From positions 62,001 to 126,000 of the forward strand of contig NZ_BAABRS010000003.1 of the NCBI RefSeq assembly GCF_039545095.1: a stretch of DNA of 64,000 nucleotides, given 5' to 3'. This DNA is from Fodinibius salicampi. GTDB taxonomy: Bacteria > Bacteroidota > Rhodothermia > Balneolales > Balneolaceae. Below the pieces are notes generated by a model. The model made no database searches, was not told where the DNA came from, and saw only the letters and a program-made list of their open reading frames with translations. Shown piece by piece: positions 47,056 through 54,585 of the stretch; position 1 is the stretch's first letter, and each line of letters starts with the position of its first letter. Made by a program: the position numbers and the translations under genes.

Positions 47056-49716
47056 CTATTCTACCTGCTGCGACAGAAATTCCACCAGCGATGTAAATTC
47101 CTCGTACGACAAGGCATTGGCGAGCCCGCTAGGCATCATAGAGGTCTCCAGCTCCCGGCGACTTTCAATATTGGATTTTTTAATAGTTGTGGACTGCCCG
47201 GCGATATCCCGAATCTCCAGTTCCTCCGCTGTTTCCCGAGTCACAAAACCAGTATAACTTTTATTGTCATCCGTACTAATTTGTACCGTTGCAAACCCCT
47301 GAGATATAGAAGCGTTGGGCTTCAAGATTGATTCAGCAATCTGCTGGCGATTCATGATACCACCAATCTGCCCCAGGAAAGGGCCTTTTTGTACTCCTTC
47401 CTGGCTAATCGTGTGGCACGCCTGGCATCCCTGTTGAATAAATAACTTCTTGCCCTGTTCAATATCGCCGTCGAGCTTCTCCAGAGCTAACATTACATCT
47501 TCAATTGATGCCTCGCCAACCTGACCTTCCTTATTCTTGATCTCTTCCAGATCTACCCGCGGCGCTTCTTCTTTGGGTGCATCGGCCTCGGTACCTCCAA
47601 ATTGGTCTATCCCCAACCGATATTTACTGTTGATCTCGGCAAAAAGTTGTTTCTCATTTTCCGAACGTATTCGCCATTCCTTCACTAAAAAATCGCGAAT
47701 CAATGGCGTCGATTGCCAATCCACGGCTTTATAATAGGGGCCATGGGTATCGGGACGTGTACTCCACCACCAAGACCCGTCATAAGGGGCTTCTTTGTGA
47801 TAAATACGTGCCAGGTTATGTAATAGCTGGTTCTTAAAGCCCGGATCCTCACTATTGTTATATATCTCAATGAGTGTCTGTGGGACCACTGGCTCATGAA
47901 CATATCGAAGTGCCCATAGGGCCAGCTCGTTTTGCTCCTGCTCGACTGCATTCAACAGTCCTTCGGTATCACCAATCTCTACCAAGGCTTTCACGGCCAC
48001 ATGGGGTGGAATAATATCAGAATTAGGGGTCGCATGTGGTCCTTCAGTTCCGGTCTCAGGAGCCTCAAAAGAGGACGGAATCTCTATATTTAACAGCTCA
48101 TCAACGGCCTCTTCACGTCCGAGTCTGCCCAACCCCACAATAGCCGCTATCTTTACACGATCCGAAGAGCTTTCAAGAGCCGACAAAAAGGGCTCAATGG
48201 GCACCTCATCTACCAATGGCTTTCGGTCTGCCAGTGCCCTCAATGCAAATTCTTTCACTTCATCATTTCCCGTCAACTGTACCAAGTTATCGATACCCTC
48301 TTTGCCGGCAATCTGTGCATAGGTGAAAATTCCCGCCACGCGAACATCGGTGGAAAGCCCCTTATCTTTCGCTATTTGCCATACCGCCCCACTCGCTTCA
48401 TCTTCCGGCCGCTGCAAAAGTTCATACTGAGCATTCAACCGTACTTTAGCACTACCGGACTTCAGGTGCTCGACCAGCTCCCTGATGGAGGCTTCCTGCA
48501 AGTTGGGAAATGGCTTGGGGTTCAACCCTTCCGGAACTGCACGCACGGTAAAACCTTTGGTGGAATCGCCCGAATAACCCGCCCCGTCCCACGCTGACAG
48601 GTACATAATTCCAGATCCATCAACATCCAGGTCGGTAATCTGAGGAAGTTCAATAAATTTTTCGGCCTCCTGTGTAAAGCTTCCCTGGTCGGCGCTCACG
48701 TGATGCATATACAGGTAACTGCGGCCCCAGTCAGCCATCATAGGAACGTGGTTGTATTTGGCCGGCCAACGGTCGTCATCCATATACAGCGCACCAGTCC
48801 CGGATCCTCCCCCCACATCAACTAAAGCAGGAATCGTCTCTTCCGTGAAATGCTTGAACAACATGGGATAGCCATACTCTCCACTCTGCACATGGTGCGC
48901 GAACCGAACGTTCCAACCGCCGCCGTCGTTCGTATTGCCCCGTGTAAAGATATTCATATAAGGGTCAATAGCTACATCATAGATATTGCGCAACCCATGG
49001 GTATACACTTCCATTTCGGTGCCGTCAGGGCGCACCCTCAGAACACCGCCTCCCAGCATGGTCAATTTAGTGCCATCACGATCGGTAGCCTCATGAAAAC
49101 CGAAATCACCCACTGCAATATAGATCCAACCGTCAATTCCCATACGGATCCCATTCGTGGCATGATCGGTGCCCCGGCTGCGTAGGTAGTTAGGATTGCT
49201 GATATCTTCGATCAACGGCTGGGCAGGGCCGTCAGCGATCCCATCCTGATTCTTGTCTTCAAATACAACCAGGTCCATTCCCGAGGCCTTGCCGGTCTCC
49301 TCCGAAAAAATAGTATGCAGCACAAATACCCGATCCCCCATCGCAATAATACCGCGAGGGTTGTTCACCTTGGTGAATTCTGTATGCGTATCCATGATGC
49401 CATCCTGATTGCAGTCAACCAGCCGCTGAATGGATCCCTTGCCGGGGTCCTTGCCCAGCGAGCCTTGCATATCGACCCCGACGAAGACCTCACCGGTCGT
49501 TTTTACTGCCAAGGCAGCGGGACTTGGCGTTATCTCCGGACCTGAGAAGGCCATGATATCCAGGTCATTGGGCCATTCCATCTGTTTGGACAGTGAATCT
49601 GAAAGAGCAACGAGCGAAGTGTCAGCTGTTTGCTTTGGAGTACAGGAAAGAGAGGCATCTTGCTGACAGTTTTGTAAAAATATTACTGCAAATATTAGGA
49701 AAAGGATCCGGCGCAT
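47056..49716 (-). CDS. PVC-type/PQQ-like dehydrogenase with HEAT repeats and cytochrome c
   Basis: Lipoprotein of 886 residues, lipobox C17 (FLQNCQQ). A beta-propeller of the sugar-dehydrogenase type covers about 45-400 (MDLVVFEDKNQDGIADG, YTHGLRNIYDVAIDP). HEAT-like helices lie about 410-650 (VKIAAIVGLGRLGREEAVDE). A cytochrome c domain with CQACH at C764 closes the protein. This order is common in Planctomycetes and Bacteroidota proteins called heme-binding CxxCH or DUF7133. It probably oxidises a carbohydrate in the periplasm. It is the second such haem-carrying propeller in the window. Confidence 0.88.
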   Translation of the reverse strand: MRRILFLIFAVIFLQNCQQDASLSCTPKQTADTSLVALSDSLSKQMEWPNDLDIMAFSGPEITPSPAALAVKTTGEVFVGVDMQGSLGKDPGKGSIQRLVDCNQDGIMDTHTEFTKVNNPRGIIAMGDRVFVLHTIFSEETGKASGMDLVVFEDKNQDGIADGPAQPLIEDISNPNYLRSRGTDHATNGIRMGIDGWIYIAVGDFGFHEATDRDGTKLTMLGGGVLRVRPDGTEMEVYTHGLRNIYDVAIDPYMNIFTRGNTNDGGGWNVRFAHHVQSGEYGYPMLFKHFTEETIPALVDVGGGSGTGALYMDDDRWPAKYNHVPMMADWGRSYLYMHHVSADQGSFTQEAEKFIELPQITDLDVDGSGIMYLSAWDGAGYSGDSTKGFTVRAVPEGLNPKPFPNLQEASIRELVEHLKSGSAKVRLNAQYELLQRPEDEASGAVWQIAKDKGLSTDVRVAGIFTYAQIAGKEGIDNLVQLTGNDEVKEFALRALADRKPLVDEVPIEPFLSALESSSDRVKIAAIVGLGRLGREEAVDELLNIEIPSSFEAPETGTEGPHATPNSDIIPPHVAVKALVEIGDTEGLLNAVEQEQNELALWALRYVHEPVVPQTLIEIYNNSEDPGFKNQLLHNLARIYHKEAPYDGSWWWSTRPDTHGPYYKAVDWQSTPLIRDFLVKEWRIRSENEKQLFAEINSKYRLGIDQFGGTEADAPKEEAPRVDLEEIKNKEGQVGEASIEDVMLALEKLDGDIEQGKKLFIQQGCQACHTISQEGVQKGPFLGQIGGIMNRQQIAESILKPNASISQGFATVQISTDDNKSYTGFVTRETAEELEIRDIAGQSTTIKKSNIESRRELETSMMPSGLANALSYEEFTSLVEFLSQQVE

Positions 49717-50233
49717 AATGATCGCTTAATGTTATTTATTAAAAAGATTGGGATAACAAGAAATACAATTAGTCATAACCAAACGTATTTTTTGAACTAC
49801 TTTTATTTTCAAAAAGCTTCAAAATTTCGTACAAAGTATAAAGAATAGTTAATGAAAGAAAGCTCTTTTAACTTCGGACTAACAATCCTAACCCTTGGGA
49901 TCAAATGACGGTATCGGTCGTCGAGTTTTTGAATATCGGAGCCTTATTATCGGCTGCTGAATTTAACGCTCAGCAACTTTTTCTGCCTATTTAATAAGAG
50001 ACTTCCAATAACGGATTCTACTGGTTTTTACCGTCATTTTCTCTCTGAAATTCTATTGTATTTACTATCTCAGCTCCCCACCATGCCCAGTTTTTTCCTG
50101 CTATAAGCCAAAACACACCAACGGTTGAGAAATTTTGAGCCATTTTTGCCTGCTCTTTCGTATATCTGTGTAGGATAAGGGGTTAGTTATCTCATTCATC
50201 TTGAAATTAAAATCCGGATTAAACACAGATACT
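49717..50233. other. Intergenic region, nothing recognised
   Basis: About 515 bases between divergent genes. A 29-codon frame (49905-49994) with ATG exists but has no family resemblance or ribosome site. No repeat or hairpin stands out. Confidence 0.45.
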
Positions 50234-51505
50234 ATGAATTTGTTCACATACAGAGAAACCAATTCTCCAAACCTAATTCGCCGCCTTTCACTAATGCTGC
50301 TATTAGCCTTATTGATCTTTGGTTTAGGTCTCATGGGCTGTGAAGGTCCGCAGGGCCCCATGGGAGAGCAAGGACAGCAGGGTCCACAAGGTCCTGTTGG
50401 CCCCGCCGGGGATGACGGCAGCGAAATGTATTCTGACAAAGGAGCTCCTGATGAAAATATTGGAGATATCGGTGACTACTACCTTAACTCTAACACCGGC
50501 GAGCTGTACGGTCCCAAAGACTCCGACGGCTGGGGCAATCCAGCTATTGTTCTTATGGGTGAAGACGGCCGAGACGGTGCTGATGGACAGGATGGTAACG
50601 ACGGCAGCCAGATTCATTCAGGAACAGGAGCCCCTTCAACAGATATGGGAGTCATCGGAGATTTTTATTTTGATAAGAATACCGGCGACTTCTATGGTCC
50701 AAAAGCAGAGAACGGCTGGGGAAATCCCACTAATTTAATGGGTGAAGATGGCCACGACGGGGCTGACGGACAGGATGGTGAAGATGGCAAAGACGGTAGC
50801 GTAATTCATGCGGGCAACGGCGCTCCTTCAGCTGATGTCGGGGCTACCGGAGACTTCTATTTTGATAATACCAATGGCGACTTCTACGGGCCCAAAACCG
50901 ATAGTGGCTGGGGCAGTCCCACCAACCTGATGGGCGCAGACGGCCAAGATGGGGAAGATGGCAGCCAGATCTATTCAGGCAGCGGCGCTCCGAGCAGTTC
51001 CCTCGGAACCACAGGCGATTATTATCTGGATAAAGCTAACTATGAGTTGTACGGTCCTAAAACGGATAGCGGCTGGGGATCTCCTATTAACATCAAAGGG
51101 GCTGACGGCAATGCAAACGTAACGCGATATATCCACCCCGAGCATGATTTTTCGGTTGATTCTGACCTTAGCATTAGTATGCAAGTTAATAATCCAGAGG
51201 AAAGTGCTTGGATAGTGTATTTAAAATACGTTGATCCTAATGATATTGACATTTACTATCATCTGCCGGGATGGGGCTACGGTGGAGCTAGTCAATACAG
51301 TACATTTCATTATTTTAGCATAAGCATTAGAATCCGTTTACAAAGCGGAACTGGAGAAAAATACGATAACATCGAAATCGTTCGCATTGAAGCCAATGAC
51401 ACCGTGAACAATCCCAAACAGAAAGGAGATAATATCATTCCTGAGCATCTGGATATCTCGGATTATAATGAAGTGGCCGAATATTACGGTTTTAACAATA
51501 AGTAG
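50234..51505 (+). CDS. Collagen-like repeat lipoprotein with four tandem modules
   Basis: Surface lipoprotein of 423 residues from ATG 50234 (MNLFTYRE). An upstream TTG is unlikely. Lipobox C36 (LGLMGCEG). A collagen-type Gly-X-Y run covers 38-61 (EGPQGPMGEQGQQGPQGP). Four modules of about 47 residues follow at about 63-109, 124-170, 188-234 and 243-289, each with a GAP...GDFYxD..GDFYGPK...GWGxP..LMG pattern and separated by GxDGxDG linkers. A beta-rich C-terminal domain (about 296-423) contains WIVYLKYVDP and YYHLPGWGYGG. The function is unknown and an adhesin or filament role is plausible. Confidence 0.85.
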   Translation: MNLFTYRETNSPNLIRRLSLMLLLALLIFGLGLMGCEGPQGPMGEQGQQGPQGPVGPAGDDGSEMYSDKGAPDENIGDIGDYYLNSNTGELYGPKDSDGWGNPAIVLMGEDGRDGADGQDGNDGSQIHSGTGAPSTDMGVIGDFYFDKNTGDFYGPKAENGWGNPTNLMGEDGHDGADGQDGEDGKDGSVIHAGNGAPSADVGATGDFYFDNTNGDFYGPKTDSGWGSPTNLMGADGQDGEDGSQIYSGSGAPSSSLGTTGDYYLDKANYELYGPKTDSGWGSPINIKGADGNANVTRYIHPEHDFSVDSDLSISMQVNNPEESAWIVYLKYVDPNDIDIYYHLPGWGYGGASQYSTFHYFSISIRIRLQSGTGEKYDNIEIVRIEANDTVNNPKQKGDNIIPEHLDISDYNEVAEYYGFNNK

Positions 51506-51593
51506 ATAAATAGTATAAATGTCGGGACCGATAAATTGTATCCCGATTGATTATTTCTTTAGACTGTGAGCAATCCGGGTCTGTAATTGAGAT

Positions 51594-51632
51594 AAAATGG
51601 GCTTTGCCAGAATGCAAAGCCCATTTTTTATA
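51594..51632 (+). terminator. Rho-independent terminator after the collagen-like gene
   Basis: ATGGGCTTTG / CAAAGCCCAT, a 10-bp perfect stem with an 8-nt loop, followed by TTTTTTA, about 90 nt after the stop. Flanking A and T runs extend it and make it usable in both directions. Confidence 0.85.
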
Positions 51633-51758
51633 ACGATACTCATCTTATTAAACTTTACAGCGGGATATAACTATTAGAACTCCCCGTAGTGAAACTTACT
51701 TATCTATTTCGGTTTGTTTATCAATAAAGGAGAAAGCCCATAATTTGTGGATGGGTAT

Positions 51759-51884
51759 TTAGGAGTCGATATGAGCGGGCTCCTCTATATTCTTCAGAAT
51801 TAGAACAGAACCGGCAACGGCAATGAGGTTGAACAGCGGGATAATTACGATTGCCGGCATGATACTCTGTCCCAGCATGCCCAT
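51759..51884 (-). pseudogene. 41-codon fragment of a paralogous membrane protein gene
   Basis: The minus-strand frame begins ATG GGC ATG after a GAAGGGAG ribosome-like site and ends TAA. It matches the last 41 residues of the 292-residue membrane protein at 60837-61715 at 31 of 41 positions, including MGMLGQSIMPAIVIIPL and GSVLILKNI. DNA identity over about 35 bases is almost complete (ATAATTACGATTGCCGGCAT and onwards). It is either a decayed duplicate or, given its ribosome site and a promoter-like element upstream, a one-helix mini-protein. Confidence 0.75.
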
Positions 51885-52019
51885 TACTCCCTTCTCTTAA
51901 GAAGTGGATTTAATACAATGTTAGTTAGTATTATTATATCCACTGTTACCCTTCTACTGCACATTGCATATCGGATATGAACCATAGCAAGAAAGTAGAG
52001 CTAGCATATACTTATTAGA

Positions 52020-52051
52020 CTATACAGGGATTTATGCTAAAAGGTTGCCTC
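52020..52051 (-). promoter_or_regulatory. ECF-type promoter-like element, second copy
   Basis: On the minus strand: GAGGCAACC (52051-52043), 16 nt, TGTATAG (52026-52020), with AAATCCC just before the -10-like box as in the first copy at 46786-46817. It points at the 41-codon fragment, whose ATG is about 135 nt downstream. Confidence 0.4.
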
Positions 52052-52144
52052 AGAATGTCGATATATTTCTCCTATTGTTATTATCGATCAAAACAAAAAG
52101 CTCAAGGTACCCTAATACTGCCTTAAAAAAAGAAGAAGCTAAAT

Positions 52145-53329
52145 TCAGGCAGCCGCATCCATCTCTGGATTTCTTACGTTCTTACGTTTTAGTTGTACAG
52201 ATGACTTCTTACGCCGTCCCCACCATATGATAAAACCGGTCACTGGCAGACTACCCACAATTAGACTGCTTAAGAACACAATAATTTTGCCAGCGATACC
52301 CCCAATAGCACCAACATGAATATCGTAATTCATGCGCTGTATATTATCAGCAATTGAGGCCTGCTCCAGTTTGCCATAGATATGATCCGGCTCAATCTCT
52401 TCCAGAGTCCTTGCATCAAAGTAGCGAAAATCGGAATCCCAGTAAGTGCCCTCCGAAAACTTCACATAGGCATAAATCGTATGGTCCTCTGTCGGCGGAT
52501 AGTGCATTTCCACACTTGGTGCCTGCGGATATTCCTGCATCATTTGCTGCCAGATCACATCAATGGGCTTGCCAGATTGAATCCTTTCTTCTTGATCACT
52601 GACGTTCTGAGGCAAGGAAAACTGAGTCTGCTTTTCCCCTCCTGTCAATGTATGAACCCCTTCAGAAAACCAGTTGAAAGCGATACTAAGTCCAGTGATA
52701 GCAACAACCAGGGCAATGAGAGAAGCATAAAATCCCAGGATGTTATGTAAGTCATAATTTTTTCGTTTCCACCGTGTTCGGTCAGACCAAGAGAAACGTA
52801 CTTTTTTTCGGGCAACTTTTTTATTGCGCGGCCACCAGAGAATGAGTCCTGTAACAAGGATCACTAAAAATATGAGCGTGCTGTACCCAATGAGTTGCCG
52901 ACCAAATTCTCCCATCCAAAGATGAATGTGTCCCTCCAGAATAAAGTGAAAGAAACCTGATTCCAGATCTACAACTTTAATTAAACCCCCGGTAAAAGGA
53001 TTCAAGTAGGCCTTTTGATAAAATTCAGGTTCAGCTTCGTAGTAAACGACTTCAAGGGCTTCATTTTTATCTCCATAGATTACGCTGTGTACATGACGGC
53101 CGGGTAGCACTTCGCCCGCGATTTCATGGGCCTCGGAGGGTGGAATAAAAGATGCTTCCCGGGCTTGCACATATTGGTAATCATCATACAGCGACTTAAT
53201 TTCCTCCTGAAAACAATACAGGCATCCCGTAAGAGCCACAATAAACACCACCAGCCCAGTCGGCAGACCGAGCCAGAGGTGAATCTTACCAGCTATTTTC
53301 TTAAAAGGTCGTTTACCTAAGCTGAACAT
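52145..53329 (-). CDS. PepSY-associated membrane protein
   Basis: Inner-membrane protein of 394 residues with four hydrophobic helices (about 17-38, 138-165, 192-215, 347-370) and PepSY-type periplasmic regions. IHLWLGLPTGLVVFIVALTG at the start is typical of the family. Members are often coupled to TonB receptors and thought to act in periplasmic ferric-siderophore reduction. It lies 6 nt after the DUF4374 gene and last in an operon of three. Confidence 0.92.
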   Translation of the reverse strand: MFSLGKRPFKKIAGKIHLWLGLPTGLVVFIVALTGCLYCFQEEIKSLYDDYQYVQAREASFIPPSEAHEIAGEVLPGRHVHSVIYGDKNEALEVVYYEAEPEFYQKAYLNPFTGGLIKVVDLESGFFHFILEGHIHLWMGEFGRQLIGYSTLIFLVILVTGLILWWPRNKKVARKKVRFSWSDRTRWKRKNYDLHNILGFYASLIALVVAITGLSIAFNWFSEGVHTLTGGEKQTQFSLPQNVSDQEERIQSGKPIDVIWQQMMQEYPQAPSVEMHYPPTEDHTIYAYVKFSEGTYWDSDFRYFDARTLEEIEPDHIYGKLEQASIADNIQRMNYDIHVGAIGGIAGKIIVFLSSLIVGSLPVTGFIIWWGRRKKSSVQLKRKNVRNPEMDAAA

Positions 53330-53335
53330 GAATTA

Positions 53336-54559
53336 CTAGTTAAGGTCGTAAATACCTTTCAATTTGTTACCCAGAATCTCCGCTCCCTTTGTAGCCGTAG
53401 CATTTTCTACATCAACCTTATAAACATGTGCACTTTCGGAAGTGGTAACACTCATATACACCATTCCGTCATTCACGTACCAGGGACTTCCATAAAAACC
53501 ACCGTGGAGAGGCATATTACTTACTTCCGTAGATGTTTTATTTTCAAGATCCAGCACTACCAATTTGTGGATTTCATTGCCTGCTGAAAATGAGCCCCAA
53601 AGCTGGGAATCATCCGTGACAATGTTGGCCACTGCCTTACCGTTACCTACATATTCAATGAAGTTAATCTTACCACCGGCTTCTTCTTCCACATCAAAAA
53701 AGTAGCTGTCATTGAACTCGGTTTCTCCGTTATTGATGCGCAGAATTCCAGAGGATTTTGACTGGGTCGTAAAACCGTTTGCCAAAGAAGCAGAGGAATA
53801 GGCATACAGGTTATCATTCTCATCAGCAATCATGCCGTTAAAAAGACCATATACTCCAATCGGACCCATACGGGTATCCGTAATGTATTTTTCAAACTCA
53901 AGCTCGGGATAGGAATACATGGCTACATATGCCGTATCGGTCTGCGGAGTAGAGAAATCTCCACGCGCATGTATTTTATAAAAAGGGACAAACAACTTTC
54001 CCCCACGGACTTCCAGATCTGTTGGCCAAGCGACCAGCGAGTCCTCTTTACTTTCCCAGATACGCAAATTCTCTTTCCCCTGAATAGAAACCGAATTGAT
54101 ATCGATTTTGTGCAGAACTCGATCCGCAAAATCAATACGGGGTACTTCCATGGCGAGTGCCGTATTGTCATCGGCCTTTCCAAATAAGTCAAGGGTATTT
54201 TCAAAAACAAAACGGCCTTTTTCAGTAATATTTCCCTCGTCATCGAGTTCATAAGCAATAGCGTTGTTGTCATCAAAATATCCAACGCTAAAGAGTGTGT
54301 TATTTTGTTCGTACATATAACGCCATCCGGTTTGCTCTATACCTATTCCTTCGGCAGAGAGGGATCCGCTCATCAGATCTTCGGTATTGAAGATATAGTC
54401 GGTCGATTCATTTTCTGAGCCCTGTGCTGTAAAAGCTACAGTATAATTTGTTGGTTGCTGTTGCTCTTCTTCATTCTCTGAGCCGGCAATATCACTGCAG
54501 GCAGTTCCCAAAGCAGCAAATAAGCTCAGCGCTAAAATTAAATTTCTGTTTAACTTCAT
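53336..54559 (-). CDS. DUF4374 lipoprotein
   Basis: Exported lipoprotein of 407 residues (lipobox GTACSD, C21) with repeated beta-propeller-like blades (GKLFVPFYKIHARGD, DENDNLYAYSSAS, DGMVYMSVTTSES). DUF4374 proteins recur between TonB receptors and PepSY membrane proteins in Bacteroidota iron-uptake loci. The role is unproven, perhaps binding of the ferric ligand. It is 26 nt after the receptor gene and 6 nt before the PepSY gene. Confidence 0.85.
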   Translation of the reverse strand: MKLNRNLILALSLFAALGTACSDIAGSENEEEQQQPTNYTVAFTAQGSENESTDYIFNTEDLMSGSLSAEGIGIEQTGWRYMYEQNNTLFSVGYFDDNNAIAYELDDEGNITEKGRFVFENTLDLFGKADDNTALAMEVPRIDFADRVLHKIDINSVSIQGKENLRIWESKEDSLVAWPTDLEVRGGKLFVPFYKIHARGDFSTPQTDTAYVAMYSYPELEFEKYITDTRMGPIGVYGLFNGMIADENDNLYAYSSASLANGFTTQSKSSGILRINNGETEFNDSYFFDVEEEAGGKINFIEYVGNGKAVANIVTDDSQLWGSFSAGNEIHKLVVLDLENKTSTEVSNMPLHGGFYGSPWYVNDGMVYMSVTTSESAHVYKVDVENATATKGAEILGNKLKGIYDLN

Positions 54560-54585
54560 CGTATTTAATTAGAGTTTTTGGATTA

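Larger units (their letters stand above)
51506..52144. other. Intergenic region with terminator, gene fragment and promoter-like element
   Basis: About 640 bases. It holds a terminator (51594-51632), a 41-codon fragment related to the membrane protein gene at 60837-61715 (51759-51884), and an ECF-type promoter-like element (52020-52051). The remainder shows no gene. Confidence 0.55.

Noticed and set aside
46886..47257. Plus-strand frame of 123 codons
   Set aside because: Most of it is antisense to the cytochrome c end of the gene at 47056-49716. The part outside has no ribosome site or protein-like pattern.
49905..49994. 29-codon frame (MTVSVVEFLNIGALL...) upstream of the collagen-like gene
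   Set aside because: It is very short, without a ribosome site or conserved feature.
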